64,000 nucleotides of DNA from an uncultured Candidatus Binatia bacterium. GTDB lineage: Bacteria; Desulfobacterota; Binatia; Bin18. A program made the position numbers and the translations under genes. Positions 1 through 9,968 of the stretch are shown here, piece after piece. The stretch is taken from positions 1,488,501 to 1,552,500 of the forward strand of contig OY282457.1 of the NCBI GenBank assembly GCA_958296235.1. Direction: 5' to 3'. Below the pieces are notes generated by a model. The model was given only the letters and a program-made list of their open reading frames with translations. It made no database searches and was not told the origin of the DNA. How positions within the stretch are numbered: position 1 is the first letter of the stretch; each line of letters opens with the position of its first letter.

Positions 1-4
1 TACC

Positions 5-1213
5 ATGGCAGTACAGGGAACGTGCGATCAAAAGTTTCAGGAAGTACGGCAGGAGTTCGAGCGTAATTTTGCGGAGCGGGATGAAGTTGGCGCCTCGGTG
101 TGTGTGACCGTCGGCGGGCAAACGGTCGTCGATCTGTGGGGCGGGACGGCTGACACCGAGACCGGCGCGCCGTGGACCGATGAGACAGTCAGCATTGTCT
201 TTTCCTCGACAAAAGGAGCGACGGCCATTTGCGCCCACGTCCTGGCCTCGCGCGGCGAACTCGACCTTGATGCGCCAGTCGCCAAGTATTGGCCCGAGTT
301 TGCCCAGGCCGGCAAGGAAAACATCCAGGTTAAGATGCTGCTCAATCATCAGGCCGGTCTGCCCGCAGTGCGCGAAAATCTGCCGCAGGGTGCCTATGCG
401 GATTGGGACCTGATGGTCGATGCTCTGGCTAAAGAAGAGCCGTTTTGGGAGCCTGGCACGCGGAACGGCTACCATGCCCTCACCTATGGCTGGCTGATAG
501 GCGAGGTGGTCCGACGTGTCTCCGGTAAGTCGCTCGGCACCTTCTTTCGGGACGAGATCGCCCAGCCCCTTGGTCTGGACTTCTGGATCGGTTTACCCGA
601 AGACAAAGAGTCACGGGTTGCCCCCATGATTGCCGCCGAGCCCGACCCGAACAGCGTGCTCTTTCAGGAAATGGCTACACCGGGCACACTGGCGGCATTG
701 GCCATACTCAATCTGGGCGGCTATATGGGCGCCATTCCCGAGTATGACACCCAGGCTGCGCACGCCGCAGAAATCGGCGGAGCGGGCGGGATCACCAACG
801 CCCGCGGGCTGGCCGGCATGTATGAACCCCTCGCCCTGGGCGGCAAAAAAGGCGACGTCGAGCTGGTCAACGCCGGTACCCTGGCCCGCATGGGCCGTGT
901 ATCGTCTGCAACCGGCAGAGACGCCGTGCTGGTCATGCCGACCCGGTTTGCTCTGGGTTTCATGAAAACCATGGACAACCGCAAGGAGCCGGCTGGTGTG
1001 CAGGACAGCGTCCTTTTCTCTGAGGAGGCGTTCGGTCATGTTGGCGCGGGTGGCTCGTTTGGTTTTGCCGACCCCAAAGCCGGCATGTCCTTCGGCTATA
1101 CCATGAACCGGATGGGCTCAGGCGCATCGCTCAACGAGCGGGGACAGAGCCTGGTCGATGCCGTCTACCGGGCGCTGGGTTATCAATCGAGTGAATCGGG
1201 TGCTTGGAGGTAA
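5..1213 (+). CDS. Serine hydrolase, beta-lactamase/EstB-like family
   Basis: A 402-residue protein of the class C beta-lactamase-related esterase/transpeptidase-like family. An SxxK nucleophile motif (SSTK, residues 67-70) sits after a typical N-terminal stretch ending VDLWGG. Further on are a Tyr-containing YHALTYGW segment and a late GHVGAGGS segment, which fits the HxG-type third motif. No signal peptide is seen, so it is probably cytoplasmic. It is the first gene of a same-strand run that continues with hydrolases 23 bp downstream. The ATG used lies 4 bp from the window edge, so a slightly longer N-terminus cannot be excluded. The family covers esterases as well as beta-lactamases. The catabolic neighbours favour an ester or lactone hydrolase, but the substrate is unknown. 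Confidence 0.85.
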   Translation: MAVQGTCDQKFQEVRQEFERNFAERDEVGASVCVTVGGQTVVDLWGGTADTETGAPWTDETVSIVFSSTKGATAICAHVLASRGELDLDAPVAKYWPEFAQAGKENIQVKMLLNHQAGLPAVRENLPQGAYADWDLMVDALAKEEPFWEPGTRNGYHALTYGWLIGEVVRRVSGKSLGTFFRDEIAQPLGLDFWIGLPEDKESRVAPMIAAEPDPNSVLFQEMATPGTLAALAILNLGGYMGAIPEYDTQAAHAAEIGGAGGITNARGLAGMYEPLALGGKKGDVELVNAGTLARMGRVSSATGRDAVLVMPTRFALGFMKTMDNRKEPAGVQDSVLFSEEAFGHVGAGGSFGFADPKAGMSFGYTMNRMGSGASLNERGQSLVDAVYRALGYQSSESGAWR

Positions 1214-1236
1214 GCGCAGCATTACAGGAGGATTGA

Positions 1237-2418
1237 ATGCCACGCATCATCGAAGAACAAATTGATAAACTTAACTTCCAGGGAGCAGTAGACGCAGACG
1301 GCCACATCCTTGAAGCCGCAGACTTGTGGGAAACATATTGTGATCCCAAATATCGCTCAACGGCGATACGCTTAAAGGTGGACGATCAGGGCATGGATTA
1401 CTTGGAAATTTGCGGGAAGCCTTCGCGAGTCAGCCGTGGCGGAGCATTCTCGAGTGTGGGGTCGATGGGCCAGGTGACGCGAGAAAAAGGCGAGGTTGAT
1501 CGGCGTCAACATTATGGTGATGAGTTTTTACTCGGAGCAATGGACGCCAAGCAGCGGCTGCGACGCCTCGATTTAGAGGGACTCGAGGCCGCGATTATTT
1601 ATCCCAGCCTCGATCTGGTGTGGGAAACGGAATGTGAAGATGCGGACTATGCCCAGGCTATGTGCCGGGCGTATAACCGCTGGATCGTGGACTGGTGCTC
1701 TGACAGTGGTGGCCGCTTGATTCCAGTTGCCCATCTTTCGCTGGGAGATCCACACGCCGCAGCACAAGAATTAGAACGGGCAGTCAAAGCCGGCTGTAAA
1801 GGCGGCTGGGTCGTCCAGTTTGTCATGACCCGAAAACCGCATGCCCATCCAGATCATGATGTCTTGTTCGCCAAAGCCCAGGAGCTTGACGTCCCATTAG
1901 GCGTCCATCCCTCCCTCGAACCCCAGTGGGCCCTGCCGGGTCGCTACGATCTGGAGTATGTCCGTAAGCAAAGCTTCTTTCTGAATGTCACAGCCTCGGA
2001 CGCTGCCCGGCACGCGCTCGCAAGTTTTATGCAGTACGGGACGTTTGAAAAATTTCCAAAACTCAAACTTGTCATTCTCGAAGTCGGCGCAGGTTGGGCC
2101 AGTTATTGGCTCGACCGTATGGACGCCGTGTATGACAGCATCATTGGCCGGTCGTTGCCGATCAAAGAGCGCCCCAGTGAATATTTCAAACGCAACGTAT
2201 GGATCTCCGCCGATCCGGACGAAAAAGCGTTGCCGGCCATGGTTGACCTGCTCGGAGCGGATCGTTTCTTCTGGGCATCCGATTTTCCGCATCCCGACCA
2301 TACGGGGGACTATATTAAAGAGTTGGACAACCTCACGACAGAGATGCCGGAACAGGCACGGCTCCAGGTCTTGGGAGAAAATGTCCGGCGCGTCTACAAT
2401 TTTCCGGCTGGGAGTTAG
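1237..2418 (+). CDS. Amidohydrolase family 2 (ACMSD-like metal-dependent hydrolase)
   Basis: A 393-residue TIM-barrel metal hydrolase of the Amidohydro_2 group, which includes ACMSD and related decarboxylases/hydrolases. The N-terminal VDADGHILE resembles the family's first metal-binding region, although the usual D-x-H is spaced here as DADGH. Later segments GVHPSLEP and WASDFPHPDH fit the metal/catalytic His and Asp regions. A strong ribosome site (ACAGGAGG) precedes the ATG. It lies 23 bp after the serine hydrolase and 18 bp before the epoxide hydrolase, so the genes are probably one operon. The reaction could be hydrolysis or decarboxylation of an aromatic or ring-opened acid. The family is clear but the substrate is not. 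Confidence 0.88.
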   Translation: MPRIIEEQIDKLNFQGAVDADGHILEAADLWETYCDPKYRSTAIRLKVDDQGMDYLEICGKPSRVSRGGAFSSVGSMGQVTREKGEVDRRQHYGDEFLLGAMDAKQRLRRLDLEGLEAAIIYPSLDLVWETECEDADYAQAMCRAYNRWIVDWCSDSGGRLIPVAHLSLGDPHAAAQELERAVKAGCKGGWVVQFVMTRKPHAHPDHDVLFAKAQELDVPLGVHPSLEPQWALPGRYDLEYVRKQSFFLNVTASDAARHALASFMQYGTFEKFPKLKLVILEVGAGWASYWLDRMDAVYDSIIGRSLPIKERPSEYFKRNVWISADPDEKALPAMVDLLGADRFFWASDFPHPDHTGDYIKELDNLTTEMPEQARLQVLGENVRRVYNFPAGS

Positions 2419-2436
2419 CGGAGAAAGGCAGAGGTC

Positions 2437-3606
2437 ATGCCCACAAAAGAACCGTTTACTATCCAGATCTCGGACGAGGTCCTCACTGATCTGCGTAAGC
2501 GTTTGACTCATACCCGTTGGGCCAATGATTTTGCCAATGATGAATGGACGTATGGCACGAATGGCGCATATCTCAAAGAGTTAGTCACGTATTGGATTGA
2601 AGAGTACGACTGGCGCACCCACGAAGCCGAGATGAATGCGTTCACCAATTACAAGACGACGATCGAGGGTATTCCCATTCATTTTGTCCACGAACCGGGC
2701 AAAGGCCCGAAGCCTATTCCATTGATTCTGAGTCATGGCTGGCCATGGACCTTTTGGGACTTCCATAAAGTCATCCGACCGCTCAGCGACCCCGCCGCGT
2801 TTGGTGGTGATCCAGCCGATGCCTTTGACGTGATCGTGCCGTCCCTGCCCGGTTTTGGCTTTTCCACCCCGCTCACCACGACTGGTATCAATTACTGGCG
2901 GACGGCCGACTTATGGGTCAGGCTGATGCAAGACGTGCTGGGCTACGACAAGTTTGGTGCGCAAGGCGGAGACTGGGGGGCGCTGATTACCGCCCAGCTC
3001 GGCCATAAATACGCCAACAAGTTAATTGGAACCCATGTGAATGTCATGGCTCCGCTGGACATTTTTGGTGGAAGCATGCCGGCGGAGTCAGAATATGGGC
3101 CGGGCGAGGAAGGCTTATACGAAAAAAACACCCATTTTTTCACCGCGGAGAGTGGCTACTCTGCCCTACAGTCAACGAAGCCTCAAACGCTGGCGTTTGC
3201 GCTGAACGACTCTCCGGTCGGACTGTGTTCCTGGATTGTGGAAAAACGGCGGACGTGGAGTGATTGTAGTGGCGATGTCGAAAAACGCTTCACCAAAGAC
3301 GAATTGCTAACAACGATGATGATCTACTGGATCACTCAAAGTTTTGGCACGTCCGCCCGCTACTATTACGAAGCAACCCACCATCCCTGGCAGCCCTCGC
3401 ATAATCGAACACCCGTGGTCGAAAGCCCAATGGGGGTCGCCGTCTTCTCTGAAGACGTTATCGTCATGCCGAGGAAGTGGGCGGACAATTATTACAACCT
3501 GAAACACTGGACGCCGATGCCGTCGGGCGGACACTTTGCATCCATGGAAGAGCCGCAACTACTGATTGATGATGTCCGGGCATTCTTTCGTCCGCTACGG
3601 AGCTAA
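2437..3606 (+). CDS. Epoxide hydrolase, alpha/beta-hydrolase with EHN domain
   Basis: A 389-residue protein with the N-terminal EHN domain of microsomal-type epoxide hydrolases (about residues 1-110), followed by an alpha/beta-hydrolase fold. The oxyanion motif HGWP is at residues 100-103, the probable nucleophile Asp179 lies in GGDWG, and the catalytic His366 lies in SGGHFAS. The length is normal for the family. Such enzymes open epoxides to diols through a covalent ester intermediate. Its place between an amidohydrolase and a short-chain dehydrogenase suggests a pathway of epoxidation, hydrolysis and diol oxidation. This is inference, since no epoxidase lies in the same operon. Confidence 0.92.
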   Translation: MPTKEPFTIQISDEVLTDLRKRLTHTRWANDFANDEWTYGTNGAYLKELVTYWIEEYDWRTHEAEMNAFTNYKTTIEGIPIHFVHEPGKGPKPIPLILSHGWPWTFWDFHKVIRPLSDPAAFGGDPADAFDVIVPSLPGFGFSTPLTTTGINYWRTADLWVRLMQDVLGYDKFGAQGGDWGALITAQLGHKYANKLIGTHVNVMAPLDIFGGSMPAESEYGPGEEGLYEKNTHFFTAESGYSALQSTKPQTLAFALNDSPVGLCSWIVEKRRTWSDCSGDVEKRFTKDELLTTMMIYWITQSFGTSARYYYEATHHPWQPSHNRTPVVESPMGVAVFSEDVIVMPRKWADNYYNLKHWTPMPSGGHFASMEEPQLLIDDVRAFFRPLRS

Positions 3607-3645
3607 TCGAGTACAACTATCTCTGACAGAACAAGGAGGTCATAT

Positions 3646-4407
3646 ATGGCAGGACTCTTAGACGGAAAGGTCGCTCTGATCACGGGTGCAAGCACCGGCA
3701 TTGGCCGGGCGACGGCCCAGGTGTTTGCTCGCGAGGGAGCAAAAGTCGCGGTGGCTGATGTGAATGTCGAAGGCGCTGAGGAAACCGTGCGCCTGATCAA
3801 AGACGCTGGTGGCGACGCGATCTTTATCCAGACCGACGTTTCCCAAGCGGCTGATACGGAGGCGATGGTCAAGACCGTGGTTGAGACCTATGGTCGGCTG
3901 GACTGTGCCTTTAATAATGCCGGCATCGAAGGCGACTTCGTGCCAACCCCGGACTATCCTGAGGCGACCTGGGATAGAGTGATCGGCATTAATCTCAAAG
4001 GTGTATGGTTGAGTATGAAAGCAGAAATCCAGCAGATGCTCAGCCAGGGTGGCGGCGCGATTGTGAATACGGCCTCTGTGGCAGGTTTGCAAGGCATAGC
4101 GGCTGGGTCTGCCTATGTCGCGGCCAAACACGGAGTGGTCGGACTCACTAAAACCGCAGCGCTTGAGTATGCCAAGGCTGGCATTCGGGTGAATGCGGTC
4201 TGTCCAGGCGCTGTGGATACCCCAATGCTCAAACGCGCCTTTGAAAAAGTGCCCGAAATGGCCGAAGGCATTGGCGCCGCGGAACCCGTTGGTCGTCTGG
4301 CGCAACCGAGTGAGATCGGCGAAGCCGTGGCCTGGCTGTGTTCTGAAGCAGCCTCGTTTGTGACCGGCCATCCCATGGCGGTGGATGGCGGTTATGTGGC
4401 GCAGTAA
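3646..4407 (+). CDS. Short-chain dehydrogenase/reductase (classical SDR)
   Basis: A 253-residue classical SDR. The cofactor motif TGASTGIG is at residues 13-20, NNAG stabilises the central sheet, the catalytic pair is in YVAAK, and CPGAVDTPM is the usual post-catalytic segment. An Asp shortly after strand 2 (VADVN) suggests NAD(H) preference. A textbook ribosome site (AAGGAGG) precedes the ATG. It follows the epoxide hydrolase by 39 bp and probably oxidises an alcohol product of that operon. SDR substrates cannot be read from sequence. Confidence 0.92.
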   Translation: MAGLLDGKVALITGASTGIGRATAQVFAREGAKVAVADVNVEGAEETVRLIKDAGGDAIFIQTDVSQAADTEAMVKTVVETYGRLDCAFNNAGIEGDFVPTPDYPEATWDRVIGINLKGVWLSMKAEIQQMLSQGGGAIVNTASVAGLQGIAAGSAYVAAKHGVVGLTKTAALEYAKAGIRVNAVCPGAVDTPMLKRAFEKVPEMAEGIGAAEPVGRLAQPSEIGEAVAWLCSEAASFVTGHPMAVDGGYVAQ

Positions 4408-4458
4408 AATAGCAATGGCAAAACAGGATAGTCTGGAGTGAAACAAAGGAGGATTGCA

Positions 4459-6204
4459 ATGGCAACATTCGATACGATTATCAGAGGCGGAACCATTGTC
4501 GATGGGACGCGGGTCCCGCGCTACAAGGCCGACATTGGGATTACGGACGGCAAGATCGCCAAAATCGGACGGCTTGCGAGTCATGAGGCGACAAAGGTCA
4601 TTGATGCGGGTGGCCTGATCGTTGCGCCGGGCTTTATTGATTTACACACGCATTACGATGCCCAGATTCACTGGGACCCCTACTGCTCCATCGGCGGCTG
4701 GCACGGTGTAACGTCTGTGACCATCGGCAACTGTGGCTTTGGTTTTGCCCCGGTCCATGGCAAGGATTTTGAGCGTGCCCTGCTGTCATTATCGCGTAAC
4801 GAGGCCATTCCGCTCGAACCCATGAAAGTCTCGATGAAGCCGGATTGGGAGACCTTCCCGGAGTGGATGGATCATCTGGATCGATTGCCGTTGGGTATTA
4901 ATCTCTCACAGTTGGTTCCCATCACCCCGCTGGTAGCTTATGCCATGGGGGGATTTGCCGAGGCCAAGAAGCGGCTACCCAATGAAAAGGAAGTCCAGAC
5001 TGCGGTGCAATTATTTCATGAAGCCATGCGCGCCGGCGCCGTTGGCTGGGGGGCGCAACGCCTGTTTCCGGAAAGTAGCGCTTCGGTCCAGCGCGACTAT
5101 GATGGCACGCCGATGATTTCGGACGTTCTGTCGGATGAGTTCTATCTGACGATGGCCGATGCGCTACGCGAATATGAGATTGGCTTTATTGAGTTGACTC
5201 AGTCGAGCGCGACCGCCAACGACGAAGGCATCGGCATGATGCGCGACATGAATTTCAACACCCACCTGGCCGAACAGAGCGGGCACTCGGTAATCTATAA
5301 CGCCCTCGTCGCGCACGAACAGACGGTCGAACCGCTCCGCGCCCAGCTCAAATGGCTGGACGATATGGTTGAAAAAGGGATTCCGGTGTACGGTCAGGCG
5401 GCGACGGTTCGTGCTCCATTTACGATTAATTTTAAGGACTGGAATCTATTTGATGATAATGAGACCTGGCGTGATGCCACGCTGGGAACCATTGAAGAGA
5501 AGCGGATCAAGCTGGCCGATCCAGACCGGCGTAAAGCCATGCGGGCAGAATACGACGCCGGGACACCGACACGTGACTTTGTTTTTGGTGAGCTGCATAA
5601 ATTCGTGGCGACCAAGATCAAAGACCCTGAGCTGCGAGAGAAATATCTGAATCTGTCTGTCGAAGAGATCGCCAAACGGGACAATAAGCATGTGATCGAT
5701 GCGATCTTGGACATCAGTGTGGCGGACAACCTGGAGACAGAGTGGTTAGGGCCAGTCGTCAACGGGAATGCTCAGATTCACAAAGAGATGATGAACTCGC
5801 CGGTCGCCATTCCGGGTTTGTCCGATGGCGGTGCGCATATCAAATTCCTCACGCTGGGGGTGTATCCGACCGATATGCTGACCTGGCTGGTGCGAGATAG
5901 TCATGCGCTCTCTTTAGAAGAAGCCCACTTCCGCCTGAGTACCCTCCCAGCCTGGGCCGCCCAGTTCAAAGACCGCGGCACGCTCCGCGAGGGTTTGGCG
6001 GCAGATATCGTGGTCTATGATCTGCCGAACCTCAAGCTGCTACCCATCGAGGTGGCCTACGACCTACCGGCCGGCGAATGGCGCCGGATACAAAAGGCCG
6101 AAGGCTATCGCCATATTTTGGTGAATGGAGTTGAGACCTTCCAAGATGGGAAATGCATGGGGGCAACGCCGGGCGGCTTGCTGCGCCACGGGCGGGCTGT
6201 CTAG
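4459..6204 (+). CDS. Amidohydrolase 3 / N-acyl-D-amino-acid deacylase family
   Basis: A 581-residue metal-dependent amidohydrolase. The N-terminal beta-sandwich segment IIRGGTIVDGT is followed by the metal-binding FIDLHTHYD and a late GAHIKF region; a second barrel half ends in LREGLAADIVVYD. I chose ATG 4459 because AAAGGAGG lies just upstream; an in-frame GTG at 4438 lacks such a site. Relatives are annotated as D-aminoacylases or dihydroorotase-like enzymes, but large families in catabolic clusters have no known substrate. It ends the hydrolase operon, about 50 bp after the SDR. A paralogue is encoded on the other strand at 18.7-20.4 kb. Confidence 0.88.
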   Translation: MATFDTIIRGGTIVDGTRVPRYKADIGITDGKIAKIGRLASHEATKVIDAGGLIVAPGFIDLHTHYDAQIHWDPYCSIGGWHGVTSVTIGNCGFGFAPVHGKDFERALLSLSRNEAIPLEPMKVSMKPDWETFPEWMDHLDRLPLGINLSQLVPITPLVAYAMGGFAEAKKRLPNEKEVQTAVQLFHEAMRAGAVGWGAQRLFPESSASVQRDYDGTPMISDVLSDEFYLTMADALREYEIGFIELTQSSATANDEGIGMMRDMNFNTHLAEQSGHSVIYNALVAHEQTVEPLRAQLKWLDDMVEKGIPVYGQAATVRAPFTINFKDWNLFDDNETWRDATLGTIEEKRIKLADPDRRKAMRAEYDAGTPTRDFVFGELHKFVATKIKDPELREKYLNLSVEEIAKRDNKHVIDAILDISVADNLETEWLGPVVNGNAQIHKEMMNSPVAIPGLSDGGAHIKFLTLGVYPTDMLTWLVRDSHALSLEEAHFRLSTLPAWAAQFKDRGTLREGLAADIVVYDLPNLKLLPIEVAYDLPAGEWRRIQKAEGYRHILVNGVETFQDGKCMGATPGGLLRHGRAV

Positions 6205-6229
6205 GGCCGCTTTTCAGGAGAGGTACTCT

Positions 6230-6256
6230 GGAGCGCGGGCGGAGCGTCCGCGCTCC
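6230..6256 (+). terminator. Stem-loop after the hydrolase operon
   Basis: A perfect 9-bp inverted repeat (GGAGCGCGG / CCGCGCTCC) with a 9-nt loop starts 26 bp after the stop of the amidohydrolase. It lacks a T-run, so it may be a Rho-assisted or processing hairpin rather than a strong intrinsic terminator. The rest of the gap to 6484 shows no gene, only a strong ribosome site before the aminotransferase. Confidence 0.45.
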
Positions 6257-6484
6257 GGTCTCCCTAGCAAAAGTTACTTCAACTAAACCACTACACCGCT
6301 CACCCGCCATCGACACATAGGAAGTCCGGCCTATAGTCGCGTCCGATACAGCGGCATGAGTCGGCAAGGAGCACACGAGCCGGTTGTCGTTTACGGCCCG
6401 GCTCGCCGTTTGACTCTGGTCGGTAATGGTCTTACGCTCGGCGTGACATTCCCAACCCGGACTCAAGAATAAGGAGGGTGAGAT

Positions 6485-7903
6485 ATGAGTCAGCAGCAGG
6501 CATACGCACAGCCGCCCGCTCCGCGTCCCTTTGAGCTGGACGTTGAGAAGTTACGAGACCTGGAACGCCATAATAAGCTGCCGGTCTTTACGACCTTTCA
6601 GGATCATGCCGACGGAGATTTCACCGTTATTGTCGCAGGCAAAGGGGTCTATCTCTGGGATGCTGAGGGCAATCAGTATCTCGACGGCTGCTCCGGCATT
6701 GGCAATGTGGGCTTGGGCTATGACCAGACCGAGATCGCCGACGCGGTCCACGCGCAAATGAAGACCCTCCCGTTTCATTTAGGCGGCTGGAATTTCTCCA
6801 CCCCGCCCTCCATTGAGCTGGCAGCAAAATTAACCCAGCATGCACCAGACGGGCTGAACCGGGTGATTTTTGTCTCAGGCGGTTCAGAAGCCAACGAGAC
6901 GGTCATCAAGGTCAGTCGCCTCTATTTCCGGCTGCGCGGTTTTGAGAAGAAAACCACGGCAATTGCGCTGGACCGCAGCTATCATGGGGCAACGTATGGG
7001 GCCGCCAGCCTGACGGGACTCCCCCATATGCACGAACACTTTGAGCCTATGCTGTCAAAGGTTCGGCATATTCCCACCCCGTACCGCTATCGTTGTGAGC
7101 AGTGTGGGACGCAGCCGGCCTGCACCCTCGCCTGTGCAGACATGCTGGAAAAGGTCATTCTCGAAGAAGGGCCGGAAACCGTTGCCTTCTTTATTGCCGA
7201 ACCCGTGCTGGGAGGCGGGGGCGGCATCCCCCTTCCCCCGGAATACTTCCAGCGTATCCGGGCGATCTGTGACAAATATGATGTGCTCATGGTATCCGAT
7301 GAGGTCATTACCGGTTTCGGACGGACGGGCAAGATGTTCGCCATTGAGCATGCGGGCGTCACCCCGGATATGATCAGTACGGCCAAGGGCATCAATAGCG
7401 GTTATCTGCCGCTCGGTGCCGTGCTCCTGCACGAGAAGATTTACGATACCTTTCTGCAGGCTCCCGAAGGCACCGATTTCTCCCACGGCTATACCAACTC
7501 CGGTCATCCGGTGTGCTGCGCGGCCGGGCTGAAGACGCTTGAGATTATGGAACGGGACCAGCTCGTCGACCATGCGGCCCGGATGGGGGCGCTCTTTCAC
7601 GAGGGGCTGGCCGAATTGCACTCCTCGCCCATCGTCGGCGATGTGCGGGGTCTGGGCTTAACCGCGGGCCTGGAGTTCGTCCAGAATAAAGAGATGCGCG
7701 AGCCTTTTCCGCCCGAGACCAATGTCGCGGACTACGTCCGTCGGGCGGCCATGAAACGCGGACTCCTGGTGCGGGAACTCGGGCCTGATATTATTTTTAT
7801 GGCACCGCCGCTGATTATTACCCAGCAGGAGGTCGGCCTGCTCCTGCAACGTCTGAAAGACACGCTAACCGAGACCGAAGCATGGCTCGCCGCCAAGGCG
7901 TAA
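6485..7903 (+). CDS. Class III aminotransferase, PLP-dependent
   Basis: A 472-residue fold-type I aminotransferase of the omega-amino acid/class III group. The PLP-binding Asp region reads SDEVITGFGRTGKMF and the Schiff-base lysine is Lys301 in STAKGINSGYLPLG. A Cys-rich stretch near residues 203-217 (CEQCGTQPACTLAC) precedes the large-domain core and is typical of a subset of this family. AAGGAGG lies upstream of the ATG. It probably transfers an amino group between an amine or omega-amino acid and pyruvate or 2-oxoglutarate. It is same-strand with the hydrolase operon but separated by 280 bp and a hairpin, so it may have its own promoter. Confidence 0.92.
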   Translation: MSQQQAYAQPPAPRPFELDVEKLRDLERHNKLPVFTTFQDHADGDFTVIVAGKGVYLWDAEGNQYLDGCSGIGNVGLGYDQTEIADAVHAQMKTLPFHLGGWNFSTPPSIELAAKLTQHAPDGLNRVIFVSGGSEANETVIKVSRLYFRLRGFEKKTTAIALDRSYHGATYGAASLTGLPHMHEHFEPMLSKVRHIPTPYRYRCEQCGTQPACTLACADMLEKVILEEGPETVAFFIAEPVLGGGGGIPLPPEYFQRIRAICDKYDVLMVSDEVITGFGRTGKMFAIEHAGVTPDMISTAKGINSGYLPLGAVLLHEKIYDTFLQAPEGTDFSHGYTNSGHPVCCAAGLKTLEIMERDQLVDHAARMGALFHEGLAELHSSPIVGDVRGLGLTAGLEFVQNKEMREPFPPETNVADYVRRAAMKRGLLVRELGPDIIFMAPPLIITQQEVGLLLQRLKDTLTETEAWLAAKA

Positions 7904-7915
7904 AACGGTAACGGG

Positions 7916-7937
7916 CTGGGGGCTGCGCGGCCCCCAG
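7916..7937. terminator. Hairpin between convergent genes
   Basis: A perfect 8-bp stem (CTGGGGGC / GCCCCCAG) with a 6-nt loop fills the 38-bp gap between the plus-strand aminotransferase and the minus-strand monooxygenase. The position and symmetry fit a bidirectional terminator. There is no T-run on either side. Confidence 0.55.
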
Positions 7938-7941
7938 TGAC

Positions 7942-9771
7942 CTAGCGAACGATCAGTCCTTCGAAATCGCCCTGCGCGCGCCAGGCGGCGAGCATATCGT
8001 AAAAGGGCACCGCGCCGTCGGGATACTGCGTCTCGATAAAGCCCTGCCCTTCGTTTTTCCCCTCTCCGTTGTAGTAGCCGGGCGTACAGGTGTTCTGGTA
8101 CTCGGTCATGAAGGTCGGTCCGGTCACCAGCTTCACCCACTCGTCCTCGGCTTCGGGGGTGGGCTCGATGGACTGCGCGTCGCGCGCGCCTACCTGGGTA
8201 ATGAGATGGGCGATATGAACGGCCTGCCCGTTCAGCATATAGGTGAAGTTGGGCGCGAGGCCGGTCTGGGTGAGCCCCATGTGAAAGCAGTTCGGAAAGC
8301 CGGAGCTCAGAAAGCCGTGGTAGGTCTTCATGCCGTCCGCCCAGTAGTCGCTCAGCGACCGCCCGTCACGACCGTACACCTCGAACTCGGCGCGGCGCGT
8401 ATACGCCGTCCCGACCTCAAAGCCGGTCGCGTAGATCAGACAATCCACTTCATACTCGACGCCATCCACGACCACCGCGGTCTCGGTGACACGCTCGACG
8501 CCCTTGCCCTTGGTGTCTACCAGCTTGACGTTGGGACGGTTGAAGGTCGGCAGATACTCGTCGTTGAAGGTCGGGCGCTTGCACCACTGTCCGTACCAGG
8601 GTTTGAGCGCTTCCGCGGTTTCCGAGTCGGTCACGGTCGAGGACACGCGCGCCCGAATCTCGTTCATCTTCTGATAGTCGGCGATCTCCGACATGAGCGC
8701 CATGCCTTCGTCGGAGAGGTCGGAATCCTCCTTGCCGGTGAGCAGTTCGGAGAGTTTCTTGAACAGGCTGGTCCACTTGTCACCGACGAGGTCTTCCTCA
8801 ACCGGAAGACCGGCCAGGATGGAGCAGAAGTTGTTGTTGCGATAGTCCTGCCAGCCGGGCTTCAGCGTCCTGACCCATTCCGGGTCGGTCGGCTTGTTGC
8901 CGCGCTCGTCCACCGAGGACGGTGTGCGCTGGAACACGTAGAGCTGTTGGGCGTGCTCGCCCAGATGCGGCACGGACTGGATCGCGGTCGCCCCGGTGCC
9001 AATGATACCTACCCGTTTATCTTTGAGCTTGTGCAAGTCGCCGGTCGTATCACCACCGGTGTAGTCGTAGTCCCACCGGCTGGTGTGGAAGGTATGCCCT
9101 TTGAATTTTTCGATACCCGGAATCGCCGGCAGCTTGGGACGATTCAGGGGCCCGCTCGACATGATCACAAAGCGTGCCTGGAAGACATCGCCGCGATCAG
9201 TAGTAATCGTCCAGCGCCCGTCCTCGTCGTTCCAGCGCGCCTCCCTGACCTGGGTCTGGAAGCAGGCCCGCTCATAGAGATTGAAGTGTTTCCCGATCCG
9301 CTGGGCGTGCTCAAAGATCTCCGGCGCAAAGGAGTATTTTTCCTTGGGCATATAACCGGTCTCTTCGAGCAGCGGCAGATAGACATAGGACTCGATGTCA
9401 CACTGCGCGCCGGGGTAGCGGTTCCAGTACCAGGTACCGCCAAAATCTCCAGCCTTCTCGATGATGCGAATATTGGAGAGCCCTTCCTTCTGCAGCCGCG
9501 CCGCCGCAAGCAGGCCACCAAAGCCGCCACCGATAATCACCGCGTCGAGCGCTTCGTGCAGCGCGGGGCGGGTGAAGCCCGGCTCGACATAGGGGTCTGT
9601 GTTGTAGTGTTCGTACTGGCCGGTGATTTCCCGATACTGGTTGTTTCCGTCTCCGCGGAGACGCTTGGTACGCTCCTCGGCGTACTTCTCACGCAGGTCA
9701 GCCGGATCGAAGCCTAGCTCTGCGGGAGTGGGAATTCCGTTCGGTTGGGATGACGCTACCGCTTCATTCAT
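7942..9771 (-). CDS. Flavin monooxygenase, Baeyer-Villiger type (copy 1)
   Basis: A 609-residue FAD/NADPH class B monooxygenase. After an N-terminal extension of about 75 residues comes the FAD motif GGGFGG (81-86), then [15 protein letters not shown], which is typical of cyclohexanone-monooxygenase relatives. The BVMO fingerprint FxGxxxHxxxW appears as [11 protein letters not shown], followed by the NADPH motif GTGATA. The extended N-terminus resembles phenylacetone/cyclododecanone-type enzymes. GGAGGG lies 8 nt before the ATG. It is divergent from copy 2. The expected reaction is oxygen insertion beside a ketone to give an ester or lactone. The ketone is unknown. Confidence 0.92.
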   Translation of the reverse strand: MNEAVASSQPNGIPTPAELGFDPADLREKYAEERTKRLRGDGNNQYREITGQYEHYNTDPYVEPGFTRPALHEALDAVIIGGGFGGLLAAARLQKEGLSNIRIIEKAGDFGGTWYWNRYPGAQCDIESYVYLPLLEETGYMPKEKYSFAPEIFEHAQRIGKHFNLYERACFQTQVREARWNDEDGRWTITTDRGDVFQARFVIMSSGPLNRPKLPAIPGIEKFKGHTFHTSRWDYDYTGGDTTGDLHKLKDKRVGIIGTGATAIQSVPHLGEHAQQLYVFQRTPSSVDERGNKPTDPEWVRTLKPGWQDYRNNNFCSILAGLPVEEDLVGDKWTSLFKKLSELLTGKEDSDLSDEGMALMSEIADYQKMNEIRARVSSTVTDSETAEALKPWYGQWCKRPTFNDEYLPTFNRPNVKLVDTKGKGVERVTETAVVVDGVEYEVDCLIYATGFEVGTAYTRRAEFEVYGRDGRSLSDYWADGMKTYHGFLSSGFPNCFHMGLTQTGLAPNFTYMLNGQAVHIAHLITQVGARDAQSIEPTPEAEDEWVKLVTGPTFMTEYQNTCTPGYYNGEGKNEGQGFIETQYPDGAVPFYDMLAAWRAQGDFEGLIVR

Positions 9772-9881
9772 CTATCAGCCCTCCTTCTCGATGCGGATAT
9801 CTGCGGGCAGGATATTGTCTCCACCCGCGCGAAGTTTTGCATATCGATAAAATTTTTACAACGCGCGCTTGGGGGAGATTC

Positions 9882-9912
9882 GACAAAGCGACAATTATCT
9901 TTTAGATTTGTC
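9882..9912. promoter_or_regulatory. Spaced inverted repeat in the divergent FMO promoter region
   Basis: The 197-bp gap between the two divergent monooxygenase genes contains GACAAA and its inverted copy TTTGTC separated by 19 bp, in an AT-richer stretch. It could be a regulator site serving both genes. Short arms make chance occurrence quite possible. Confidence 0.25.
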
Positions 9913-9968
9913 AGACGCTGCACAGCGCAATGAGTGAAACATAAGGACCACCACGGAGGACTGGAGAC

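Noticed and set aside
8206-9717. Long open frame (503 codons) on the plus strand
   Set aside because: It lies wholly antisense to a clear BVMO gene with all motifs; it has no family features.
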